Assembly: GCF_036320965.1 (NCBI RefSeq)
Contig: NC_092289.1
Coordinates: forward strand, 22,264,278-22,328,277
Origin: Panulirus ornatus
Taxonomy: Eukaryota; Arthropoda; Malacostraca; Decapoda; Palinuridae
DNA: 64,000 nt
Reading direction: 5' to 3'
Under the pieces are notes generated by a model. The model searched no databases, was not told the DNA's origin, and saw only the letters and a list, made by a program, of their open reading frames with translations. This document shows, piece by piece, positions 49,691 to 61,000 of this stretch; within the stretch, counting starts at the first letter, position 1, and each line of letters opens with the position of its first letter. The position numbers and the translations under genes were made by a program.

Positions 49691-50159
49691 TGGCAATGTA
49701 CTGTCATATGGCTGAGCTAGGGCATGTGGTCAAGGTAAACCATAGAATAATCTCTAGGACTTTGCTGTGGATGGTAGGTGTTGGTTTTAATACATTATGC
49801 ATAACAGCTAGCAAGTGGCTGTATGTAAATGTAGCCGTTGTTCCTTTGCTCATGGCGATGCTGTTTCCTGTGGGGCAGGGTGTCTGAGGAGTCCCTTTTA
49901 TTCTTAAGGGCTCCTGCAGCACTCGGGAAGCTGGCCACATCTACTGTTTGGGACCACAGGTCATAAAGTGTTGTGATGTTCTGTGTGCAACTACTGTTTA
50001 GAGGGTGTAAGGCAATTGCAATTGCGCAGGAAGTTTTTGGTGCTTTCTTCGTAGGTGCATGGTGGCATGCAGTCTTGGGGTGTGTTGACAGTGTTTACAG
50101 TGATATGTGATGTCTGGACCATAAGCAGGAAAGTGTGAAATATTTGCATGGGGAGTTTG

Positions 50160-50265
50160 GTTTCTGAATAGTTTATGTATGGTAGATTGGTGTTTTTAAG
50201 TCAAGCAATTGATCGTTCAGTGCTTGTTGGTTATTTCAGGGTGTATGTGTTTTCTCAGAGTTATT

Positions 50266-50268
<3 letters not shown>
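50160..50268. repeat. old diverged repeat, first copy (partial)
   Basis: 'gttatttcagggtgtatgtgttttctcag' here (first 20: gttatttcagggtgtatgtg) recurs at 51904 and in altered form at 52350. This copy is cut off by the (TA)n and retrotransposon copy C. Confidence 0.5.

Positions 50269-50336
<68 letters not shown>
50269..50336. repeat. (TA)n microsatellite at 3' end of copy C
   Basis: About 68 bases of TA. On the minus strand it directly follows the tail of copy C, consistent with growth from the element's A/T-rich 3' end. Confidence 0.95.
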
Positions 50337-50340
<4 letters not shown>

Positions 50341-51812
50341 ATTTTATATTTTGCTTTGTCGCTGTCTCCCGTGTTTGCGAGGTAGCGCAGAGAAACAGAC
50401 GAAATAAATGGCCCAACCCACCCCCATACACATGTATATACATACACGTTCACACACGCAAATATACATACCTATACATCTCAATGTACACATATATATA
50501 CACACACAGACATATACATATATACACATGTACATAATTCATACTGTTTGCCTTTATTTATTCCCATCGCCACCTCGCCACACATGGAATAACATCCCCC
50601 TCCCTCCTTATGTGTGCAAGGTAGCGCTAGGAAAAGACAACAAAGGCCCCATTCGTTCACACTCAGTCTCTAGCTGTCATGTAATAATGCCTGAAACCAC
50701 AGCTCCCTTTCCACATCCAGGCCCCACAGAACTTTCCATGGTTTACCCCAGATGCTTCACATGCCCTGATTCAATCCATTGACAGCACGTCGACCCCGGT
50801 ATACCACATCGATCCAATTCACTCTATTCCTTGCCCGCCTTTCACCCTCCTGCATGTTCAGGCCCCAATCACTCAAAATCTTTTTCACTCCATCTTTCCA
50901 CCTCCAATTTGGTCTCCCACTTCTCCTCGTTCCCTTCACCTCCGACACATATATCCTCTTGGTCAATCTTTCCTCACTCATTCTCTCCATGTGCTCAAAC
51001 CATTTCAAAACACCCTCTTCTGCTCTCTCAACCACACTCTTTTTATTTCTACACATCTCTCTTACCCTTACATTACTTACTCAATCAAACCACCTCACAC
51101 CACAAATTGTCCTCAAACATCTCATATCCAGCACATCCACCCTCCTGCGCACAACTCTATCCATAGCCCACGCCTCGCAACCATACAACATTGTTGGAAC
51201 CACTATTCCTTCAAACATAGCCATTTTTGCTTTTGGAGATAATGTTCTCGACTTCCACACATTCTTCAAGGCTCCCAGGATTTTCGTCCCCTCCCCCACC
51301 CTATGATTCACTTCCGCTTCCATGGTTCCATCCGCTGCCAGATCCACTCCCAGATATCTAAAACACTTAACTTCCTCCAGTTTTTCTCCATTCAAACTTA
51401 CCTCCCAATTGACTTGACCCTCAACCCTACTGTACCTGATAACCTTGCTCTTATTCTTATTTACTCTTAACTTTCTTCTTTCACACACTTTACGAAACTC
51501 AGTCACCAGCTTCTGCAGTTTCTCACATGAATCAGCCACCAGTGCTGTATCATCAGCGAACAACAACTGACACTTCTCAAGCTATCTCATCCACAACAGA
51601 CTTCATACTTGCCCCCCTTTCCAAAACTCATGCATTCACCTCCCTAACAACCCCATCCATAAACAAATTAAACAACCATGGAGACATCACACACCCCTGC
51701 CGCAAACCTACATTCACTGAGAACCAATCACTTTCCTCTCATCCTACACGTACACATGCCTTACATCCTCGATAAAAACTTTTCACTGCTTCTAACAACT
51801 TGCCTCCTACAC
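50337..51812 (-). mobile_element. 5'-truncated non-LTR retrotransposon, copy C (damaged)
   Basis: Same family as copies A and B, on the minus strand. It extends further 5': motif B reads GLRQGCVMSPWLF at about 51675-51712, and FADDTAL lies at about 51542-51562. It is damaged: an in-frame stop (TGG to TGA) at 51577-51579 next to a small deletion, and another stop (CGA to TGA) at 51081-51083. The C-terminal GRPNWRW block survives at about 50920. Its 3' non-coding tail is longer than in A and B, with a TA/CA-rich insert at about 50420-50540, and ends in the conserved gctacctcgcaaac-cggga motif read in reverse near 50360-50385. Older than A and B. Confidence 0.85.
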
Positions 51813-51813
51813 C

Positions 51814-51869
<56 letters not shown>
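51813..51869. repeat. (TA)n-(GT)n compound microsatellite
   Basis: Short TA run then about 44 bases of GT, at the truncated 5' end of copy C. Confidence 0.95.
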
Positions 51870-51872
<3 letters not shown>

Positions 51873-51874
51873 GG

Positions 51875-52650
51875 CATTACTGGACTCTGCCAGCAGTTCA
51901 CAAGTTATTTCAGTGTGTATGTGTTTTTTCAGTATTCTATATATTTGGTGTGGTGGGATCTGTGAGTAGAGGTTACTAAAGTGTGAGGAGGCAAAGGTAA
52001 CCTTTTTATTTTTACTTGGGGATTAGTGGTTAGTTTTAGAGTGATGGGGTGGGACGGCTCTAGTGCTGTTGCATAGAATTGGTTAACGAGAATATTACAG
52101 TCAAACTATATTGGGAGGATCTTTGTTTCATTGTGAAGACATTGAATGTTTGTGGTTGCCAGGTATTCATTAATTGTTCAGAGTGCACTATTTTGAGTGG
52201 TTTGCTCTTGGAGATTGTTGAAATGATGCCTATATTACTTTTGGATTGGGTGATGTCCAGAGCATAGGTGGGAAAGTGGGATGTGTGTTTGTCTTGGGAG
52301 TGTGGCTTTTGATGATGTATGTCTGGTGTCTGGTTGTTTGATGCATGTCAGATTATTTCATTGTGTATGTATATTGTCAGTGTTATATTTGTTGGGGTAG
52401 GGACCTGTGAAAAGAGGCTGCTGAAGTACAAGGCAGGGGTAAGCATTCTGTTTCTTCCTGGGGATAGGTGGTTAGTTGTGGAGTGCCTTGGGTGGGAGGG
52501 GTCTAGTGTTGTTGCATAGAATTAAGTGCCAAGCATATTGAGGTGGGAGTGAATTTGAGGATCTTGTTTTATTGGTAGTTGTTGAGCGTTTATGGTTGTT
52601 ATGTAGCCAGTGAATGTTCTGAGTGCACTAGTTCTTGTAGTTTGTAACTT
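51875..52650. repeat. old tandem duplication, two diverged copies
   Basis: 51890-52180 and 52330-52625 share ordered blocks: 'tatttca-tgtgtatgt', 'ggatctgtga'/'ggacctgtga', 'cttggggattagtggttagtt'-like (first 20 used), 'tctagtg-tgttgcatagaatt', 'gaggatctt-tttcattg' and 'gttctgagtgcact'. Divergence is considerable. Non-coding. Origin unknown; could be remnants of a larger old element. Confidence 0.6.
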
Positions 52651-55500
52651 TGTTATACATGCTTTTGTGAGAACAGAGGACAGGCAGGTGAGACGTAGTT
52701 TAAAGTGGAGCAGATGAATTGTTTGACGATGTTAAGGGATTCTTTTTCTTGTCCAAGTGTGATGCCAGTTATTGTTTTGAGGGCATTTAGTTTGTTTGTA
52801 GGTTTTGTATTGATGTTTTTTGTATGGGGAGTGAAAGCCTACAATGGTATTTTGTTCAGTAGGAGTGATTGTCCATTAAAGGTGACCTGAGGGTATGAGC
52901 AGGATTTTTGTCTATCTGAGGTTAAAATAGTGACTAAAGACTTTTTGTGGAGATGCAGACATTCTTATAGGTGAGCCATTTTATCAGTTGTGTAGTCTTG
53001 CATGTTTGTTGTTGCTATTGCAGTGTCTGGGTATTATGGTATTACTGGGAGATCGTCTTCATATGAAAAGGCCTTCACGTTGTAATTTGCTTAAAGTAAC
53101 CCACCTACTGGTCCTCTTGAAATCTGAAATGTGAATGAATGCATTTTCAAAAAAAAAGAAAAATAATGTATGTTTAGGAGGGGAATGATGGGAATAATTA
53201 CTGGAAAGTATCAAGACTTTCTAGTATTTCATATTTATCTTTCAATATACATACCATGAAATCTGCAGCTACATCTGTGAGAATTTCTGAATGTGGGAAA
53301 ATTAAAATCACCTTACAACATATACATTGTCACACCTCTTTTTCCTCATCAGTTGTTTTTTTAATGTGGCTGTATTTTAACTTCCCAAAAATCCATTTTG
53401 TTTCCTCAGTCCAAAAACAACCTTTGTGCTGTTGCTTGTTAGGCTGGTCTTGCCCGCACCCTCACGCATGCATGATATTTGGTAGTGATGTGCTTTCTTG
53501 CTCTGCTTTTCGATATCTCTTTATTTGTCTGTCTGTTTCCCACTTGCTCCCTGTGCCTTCCTCCTCCCAGTCTCAATTTCCTCTCTCCTCCCTCCATCAT
53601 AAGCCTCTATCACTGTTAGTTATTGTTCTCTCTCTTCTTCCTCACTCTTTTTTGTATATTAAGGAAACAGTGTACTTTCCACCATTGGAAATAATTGTAC
53701 TGAGAATCAACTCTTGTAATGTTCTGGCATGTTGGGCAAATTTCATCCCTATGCTAGCCAACAACGCAGGTTGCATTGTGCAAAATTTCACCCGCTCACC
53801 AGCCAATTATTTATGTTGTCATAAAAAATCTGAGATTTGTGTTTCACACTAAAGGCTTTTGCATTGCTAAGGCTGCTACAGACACAAGGCTATTCAGTGA
53901 GCCAAATAAGTGTAGCCTAAGCCATGCTTTACATGCCCCAGTCTCTTGTGTGGGTATTGTCTCCTGACCTCAGTTTGGTATGGTATCTTACACAAACAGT
54001 GTTCTGTGTTATGCTTTTGGAGTGAGGTAGGAAAATATTGTTTTCTTTTGGATTTTTCTAGTGAGTAAATAACTGTTGAGTTAACAAAATAATTCTTCAA
54101 TATTTCTGGAAACATACCACAAAATAATTCTACATTATTGCTAGAAACACATACTTTAAGAAATTGTTACATAAACTTATCTTTAGTTTTCAATTACTGG
54201 TAGAAGGATAATTTCATGGGTTCATTCATTCCTTCAGGGAAGTATATAAACTTTTTGCAAGATAATTAAACACAAAAATATTCTTTAAATATTGCAGGAA
54301 AAGATGACTTGTTAAATTTTTGGCTTTGCACCATTCTAGGGGTTCTGGCTGTGTGGGTGGGCTGACATCATGTGGGGGTCTGGGAAGTGTGAAGGTCATT
54401 ACGATTTGCAACCTGTGTTGTCAACTGGTAAACTGGTTAATTGCATTTTTGACAATGTCTAAAGCATGCCATTACTGTATGCTAATGGTATAAAAAGCCA
54501 GTGGGTAATGCATTGGGTAAATTTATTTAGAAGATCATCCTTTTTGAGTAAGGTTGCTTTTCTAATTTGAACAATATAATCTACTAATTTTGTGTTTTAT
54601 ATGTAACTACATTACTGTGCATTACCTGTTTGTCACTAGGTTTCATGGTCATTAATGATAGATGTCCACAAAACTATGAACACATCAATAGTTTTGTAAA
54701 TCTGATCTCCAAGAGAAGTAATCTAAATGTAACACAGCTCAAGGTGACTGATTTTCTCTGTTTATGTGAAAGAAAAAATGTTTGAATAGGTGGACTGAAG
54801 TTTTGTCATTGGACAATAGTATTTGTCTTGTGTCTCATGTTGAAATCTCTTTCTGCCATCTTTCACTGTGGACTGTTCTGTGGTGTATAGTGTAACTCTC
54901 TGTCAACAGTAAATAGTAAATATTACTTTTAGTTGTAGCTATCTCAAATGTCAAACTTGATTTATTTGTAAAAACAAATACATTCCAGGTTGGACTGATG
55001 ACTGAAGGACTGCATTGATTTGATATTCTAAATGACACATTCAGGCTCTTTTCACCTAATGAACATAATCTTACACAGAGTATTAAAAAAAAAGTCTTGC
55101 TTGGATCCATATAAAAACTATTCTGGAAAGTCTGATTCTAAATGATATTATCAGGCTTTCTCCACTTATTGACCTTAAACTTTGTCAGAATCAGAAAAAA
55201 ATTAGTTAGGGTGTTCATATATTTCAAATTGCTCTTTGTATGCACTGTTTCCCCACAAGAAGTATAAATATTGCATATGCTCACATGATTGCCTTGTATG
55301 TTTGCCAAGTTGCAGTTCTTTATTTCTATATGAATAAGAGGTCATCCATCTATTGGAGCTTCTTCAGTATAAATACTGAAAACAGTATTTTCAAATAAAG
55401 ACTACATGATCATCATATCCAAAAAATAATGACAATAGGAAATCACCAGTCCATAATGGAAAGTATTTAAGATGATGGTCAGCTTCTCATAAATGCTTTT
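52651..55500. other. AT-rich non-coding sequence
   Basis: No long microsatellites and no supported gene. The 198-codon open frame at 53256-53852 has no family features. A loose tandem duplication of about 115 bp lies at 55014-55195 ('attctaaatga' and 'tcaggct' recur in order). Confidence 0.45.
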
Positions 55501-57050
55501 ATCTTTTACAGCTGTTAAGGAGCCTGTCCAGTTTGATGAACTATTGTGACGGTGCACGCGATCAAGTGACTACACCCTCATCCCAAACCAGTAAACCAGT
55601 GGCTACACTCTAATCTTTAGTATACTGGATACCATCTTTAATCTCGACATCAATTACAGAAACAATGACTATACTTTCATCTCTATGATCCTGCAACTGC
55701 AAGTTCACCTCTAACTACTGACAAAAATCACATCAAAATACTTAATAGTTCAAGAGATAATATATCTACTTCAATAAGTTAATCCACCAGATACTTTACA
55801 AGATGAAAACATTTGTCCTCATGTTTTAACCTTTAATTATTTATATAACTTATTATATAGAACAATCTCATACTAAGGAAAAGCATTCACTGTTCCAGGA
55901 TTTGTGATTTTATTAACAAAAACCAGGTATTCAAAAATCTTTGCAGCCCTAAATTGTGGTTAATTGATTTAGTGCATCCATAGTGTCATTTCTAGCACAT
56001 TTATCTGGAACAAAGAACAGAGTACTTTTGTTGATACCCAGCAAATAGTAGCATTTCTTCCTTCATACATTCTCTTCAAGACTCCATACATGTAGGTTAT
56101 AATATTGTGCCTAGTATTAGCAGCAGGTCCTTAAGGACACAGAAGCCAAACTAGCAGCAGCAGACCTTTAAAAGTCATGTGGGCTTATTAGCATCTGCAG
56201 TTCCTTAAAGGTATTACAGGCAAAGTAGTTACAGCAAACCCTTTTGGGTATAGGAGTAATATTAGCGGTGAAATATCGTTAGATGTTTTGATTGCTTAGC
56301 AGCAGCAGACCCAGAGGGGTTTAGGAACTTCATTCACGTCCTGTGTTGTGCTTTGTGCTTGGGGAAAACACCCCACTAGATTTTCAATTTAATAACCAGA
56401 TCTGGATGTATATACTGGCTGTAACAAGAGTAGTTAGTTCACATTTACAGAGAAAATTTCAAGTCTCTAACAAAATATGAAGAGAATGCAAAAGTTTTAC
56501 CTAAATTGATGAGTCTGATGTAATTTTGTTGCTTTTAGTTCCATATACAAGCACAAAGTCACAGAAAGCAAAGTATATTTTATTTCCAAAGTCTGCACCT
56601 TTGACTGAAAGTGTTAGCTTATTATGCTCTACCTTTAAATATATTTTATTGTAAATATATATTTTTAAAGTGCCTAGTCTCATTAATGTTTATAGTATAA
56701 ATAAGATTGGATATGTACAAGGTTTGATATCATATTCTGTAAGTATAACAATGAACAATGCACTGGTGTGATAACTAACATTATATTAAAAGTTTGTCAT
56801 TATCACTGTATATAAAAAGTTAACAAAATCGTCCTTCACTTCAGGTTCAGCTATGCTTTCTTGTAATGCTGTTCATATGATTTGATTTGATGTGAAGCTT
56901 ATTTTTTTCGAATCTTTAGATCTTGAAGACCTAAAGAAGCAGTAGGTACTTTCTCCATCTAGCATTTCAGTTTGATCTGCCCTGAGACGACTCTGCTACT
57001 TTTGACTTTACCGTCCGCCTTGTCCAACTTCGAGCTTTAAGGGTGAGCTG
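55501..57050. other. AT-rich upstream region of the second TipE-family gene
   Basis: Imperfect repeats with 'agcagcag' and 'ccttaaagg' phrases occur at about 56110-56320. Possible 3' splice sites lie at 55511 (tcttttacag) and near 56844 (cttcacttcag), either of which could start an exon carrying 5' leader. No TATA box or other clear promoter element. Confidence 0.3.
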
Positions 57051-57071
57051 TGAAGTGCATTCCAAGACAAA

Positions 57072-57908
57072 ATGGCTGATGCTGAGGAGGAACAGTCCTT
57101 TGGGGCTAAGCTGAAGTACTATATAACTCTTACTCTAGGAACTACAGCATGCATCTCATCTTTTGTTTTCATGTTCATGATCCCATGGGTGCTGGACCCA
57201 TCAATATCAACACTCATGGCCAATTTTGATCCCAAGCCAGTTGTGTGTAAAACTATACAGTCAGACCACTTGTACGGGACAGTAAACTGCTCATGGTCAT
57301 CTTGTAAACATGGCTGCACTACAGATATTTATGAATGTGACCAGATCTATATCAACTATATGGATGTTCCTTTTGTGGAGTATGAAGGGCAGGAGATTGA
57401 TGATGATGATGATATCTGGGTAGGTCGTGGTATACCTCTTTTCATCAACATTAAGGCTTGTGGTTACCCACCAGGCACAAATTGCTCTATCTTCAGTGAC
57501 ATCTATAGTCCTGAGGGCTCTGTCTACCCTTGCTACTACTCTCGAGCAGACCCAAACATGGTTATCACCGATTATGATCGGGATACAGAGGTCCAAAATA
57601 TAATCATGGCTCTTCTCATTCCAAACCTTTTGTGTGGTATTTCCCTGGGAGTAGTGAGCTACTGGTGGTATCCAGGATGCCAAAAAAGACGCTGTCAGTA
57701 CCAGTTACCACCTGATCAAGAGGATGCCTCTTCAAACCACACAAATGATGATGATGATGATGAGGATGATGATGATGAGGATGATGAAGATATTGAAAAG
57801 GGGGAAGACAGAGATGGATCAGACAATGAGGAGAGAGGTGACAAGAAAAACAGAGCCCAAGAAGAGGAAAAAGACCGTGATACAGCAATCAACATGCCAG
57901 AGGAGTAA
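57072..57908 (+). CDS. Teh-like: TipE-family sodium channel auxiliary subunit, short form (278 aa)
   Basis: A TipE homolog predicted to partner a Para-type sodium channel at the plasma membrane. Layout: N-terminus of about 15 residues, membrane segment at about 16-41 ending in the IPWVLDPSIST stretch typical of the family, ectodomain at about 42-172 with eight cysteines (C59, 73, 78, 82, 89, 130, 138, 154), membrane segment at about 176-199, cytosolic tail. C73-x4-C78-x3-C82-x6-C89 followed by DQIYI, and YPCYY at 152-156, match the 440-residue paralogue. NCS sequons lie at N72 and N137. The tail is extremely acidic (residues 226-240 all Asp/Glu), then Glu/Lys/Arg-rich. An in-frame TGA at 57051-57053 fixes the ATG (context caaaATGg). 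The coding region is AT-rich, unlike the first gene. The TAA stop overlaps a perfect GTAAGT, so the last codons could be replaced by splicing. Length fits fly TEH1-type short members; orthology unproven. Confidence 0.9.
   Translation: MADAEEEQSFGAKLKYYITLTLGTTACISSFVFMFMIPWVLDPSISTLMANFDPKPVVCKTIQSDHLYGTVNCSWSSCKHGCTTDIYECDQIYINYMDVPFVEYEGQEIDDDDDIWVGRGIPLFINIKACGYPPGTNCSIFSDIYSPEGSVYPCYYSRADPNMVITDYDRDTEVQNIIMALLIPNLLCGISLGVVSYWWYPGCQKRRCQYQLPPDQEDASSNHTNDDDDDEDDDDEDDEDIEKGEDRDGSDNEERGDKKNRAQEEEKDRDTAINMPEE
57747..57791 (+). repeat. coding (GAT)n repeat
   Basis: Almost pure gat codons with gag/gaa interruptions inside the second TipE-family gene, giving 15 consecutive acidic residues. Likely variable in length between individuals. 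Confidence 0.85.
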
Positions 57909-57910
57909 GT
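57905..57910 (+). promoter_or_regulatory. possible 5' splice site overlapping the stop codon
   Basis: GTAAGT, a perfect donor hexamer, begins at 57905 and contains the TAA stop at 57906-57908. The base before it is A rather than the preferred G. If used, the stop is removed. A good acceptor (acttattacag) ends at 59913; joining there would add only Lys-Val before a new stop. Confidence 0.35.
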
Positions 57911-58077
57911 AAAGTGAGCTCTTAATTATGGTGACTGAATTAAGAAACTAAAGAATCTTCAATTCGTACCTGAAAACACATAAAATCAAAGTTTTCTAGA
58001 GCTTCAACATTCAAATATCCTACTTTGAAAATCATATTTCACAAAGATTACAGAGAATGAACTATATCAATCAACAC

Positions 58078-58083
58078 AATAAA
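58078..58083 (+). terminator. candidate polyadenylation signal
   Basis: AATAAA about 170 bases after the stop codon of the second TipE-family gene, a normal distance for a short 3' UTR. Such hexamers are common in AT-rich DNA. Confidence 0.4.
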
Positions 58084-61000
58084 TAGAGTCAAGCTTATTC
58101 TACATGATGATATTTATTTAGGGCAGTTATTTTTGTGGTATCACACCACTCGGTGATAAACAGTATGAAGATTCTCAAGTTTTCCTAAAAGCACTCAGCT
58201 CAGTACAAATTCATAAATTCATTCTTAAAATATTGAGCTTCAGACATCCTGATTCAGTCACCCAATCTTAGTTATCTTCTTATCACTATTTTCATACTTT
58301 TTCTTCATTTTGGCCATGGTATAGCAAGTAACCACAGATTCAAATAATTTTGGTCACTAAAACTAACTTCATTCTTTGCAACCTTACTCTCATGATGACA
58401 CTGACTTTTGAATTAATTACTTAAAGTGCTGCTAGGGAATCCTACCCCTCGTACAGATGAAACTCACTTTGAACTTATCCCTCAACATGAGAGTATTTAC
58501 ACTAAAGCCCCGCCTAGTTAACATGTATATAAACTTAGGCCCCACTCCAAGGATGAGACTAAACCCTGTAAATTCTTTTTGCTTCAAGCAGTAGTATACA
58601 CTATGGCCCCACCTGTCACAGACTGCCCCACCCCTGACATGGAACCAAACACTAGTATTTAAAAATAAAATAAAATCACTACGCATGGTGGTACCCTTAC
58701 TTTAGGGGTTCTCCCTAAGCAGCAGTCTGTAATGAAGTAGGGTAATGGCTTATGTAGTGAGACTTTTGATGTGATAAAACTTGATTTGTGATTTTTATTG
58801 TTACTAGCAAATTCTGCTCAAACCCCTTACAATATTCAGCATATTGCTTTGTCCTATACAGGTCTAAGGCACTAGTGTCCTTAACTTACCCTGTTGAAAC
58901 TTAAAAGTTTCTCGGAATCAACAAAATTTCTTTAATTCCTAGATTTCGTATTGACCACAACCACCACCAAGAACTGTTGGCCACATGATCTTTATCTATT
59001 CTCTATATGAATTATCTTACTGTACAGCTGAAAGGGTCGTGAAGAATCATCTCCACAAAAGATGTTTGCAAAGATTCTTGGGTGATAGTTGTACAAAAAC
59101 CTTCTAACACTTGTGACACTTGCCATGAGAAAATAATGTTAATCTTGCCTCTCATAAGATGAAATGATACCCAGATATACAACACCATACTAGACTTTTA
59201 AAATCAATCACCATACTAGACTTTTTAAAGCAATGTAGTTTCAGTGCAATGGATTACACAACAGCTAGAGAGCAGACGTGACAAATGAGGCCATGACAAA
59301 CAAGCATGAAAAAAATATTTTTAGATGTTTGTAATATGGATATTTCAGGGAAACCATGAGGAGGTACTTTGCAAACATTCACTATCTAAACATAAAAAGA
59401 ATGGACCCCTAGTTAACCATACAGTTGAGATGGTCAGATGTCTGAATAAAAAAAAAATCACCTGAAAAGGATCTTAACATAATTTGCCTTGCAACACTCT
59501 TAAAGCTCACTTAATGCTTAAATAAATAAATGATGTACAAAATAAAGAAAATATGATATTTAAAGGATAGGAACTGAAAAAACATATACAAGAATAAAGC
59601 TTCAGCCTGTACATCTTTTACACTAATTATGTAAATCTCTCATTCACTTGGAAAAATGAAAAAAAAAAAATTACCCATTTTATACCTGTGATAGATGTTA
59701 CCAAATAGGCATTTCTGATGCACAAGTTTCTAGCAATACGAAATTATAGATAGACTGATAGCTATTAGCCACCTTGCTTTATAACTAGATCACATATAAA
59801 AATGTTGATTGGTAATTAACAAAGTATGCAATGATTTAATACTACTTATAGACTACTCACCAAAACAGAGGAAATACAAATAATTCTATTAATGTATGAA
59901 TACTTATTACAGGAAAGTGTGACTACTGGATCGAGGGGCTGTTGGACAGGGTGGAGGATGAGATCATCTTTGCTTCAAACCATAGAATGAATATACCAGG
60001 GTGGAGTTGTCTCCAAGAACGCAACACAGATGACCAACATCAGAAAACTATACAGGACTGAAATTCCTTTTGTTAGCCTTGACACTGAAGCAGCATTCAT
60101 ACTGTGGTATACCATACATCTTAGTTACTAAGGAATATCATCCCAACAATTAAGAACCTGTCTCCAGCCCCTAATTGTGGTCACATACCTGCTTCAAGTT
60201 ACATCCTGGCACAATGAGCTTTTTTAGAGAATCAAGTGATATACTAAAATCAGGCACTAATTTCAGCCTTTCTCCATATGCTATTCATTAATACTGGCAG
60301 ATTTTTTATTGATACCCTTCCATACAACTCATACAATCTAATGGGAAAGGTAGCTTGAGATACATTGCATTCACTGTTGATCATTGTCTGGTATGAAAGG
60401 GATAGCATTGGTCAGAACTTTCCATTCAGAACATTTTGTAATTGTATCATCTAGATACCTCCTAATTTTGGTTTACATTGAAAAATATTGTACTGCTTAA
60501 TGAACCTGAGAACAGATAAGCAAATAATAAAATATGCATTTGTAATTAAAAACCACTGATTTCCATCATGGATGTATAACAAAATTCATTCACATCTTTA
60601 CAGAAACTTATCATTTAGCATATAGCCATCCCAGGTGGTGCTGCCTAAAGCCCAATTTCATCAGAAAATATCATCAGACAGTACTTGGAGTTACTGACAC
60701 TGCAAATATTGATTGTATGTGGATGATAAGCCAGTTTTCATGCCTCATAACAGAATGTTGTTCATCTGATATTAGCTGTCTGAAAACTGTTTCCTTATAC
60801 ATTTTCATAACAAAACCTACCCCCACTTAGATAACTGATGGTACCCGCACATTAATGTACAGTATATACCTAGAAATCTAAATATTAATCAATGAAGTGA
60901 AAAATTATGTCTTTCAGTTGTATGTTCAAATGATAGCTGTGACAGCGGGTAATTAATTCTTTTGTGCTAATGCTGAAAAAATCTTTTGTACACTTTTTGT

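Noticed and set aside
53256..53852. 198-codon plus-strand frame in AT-rich DNA
   Set aside because: Has hydrophobic stretches but no family pattern. The composition follows T-rich DNA, and the start is arbitrary.
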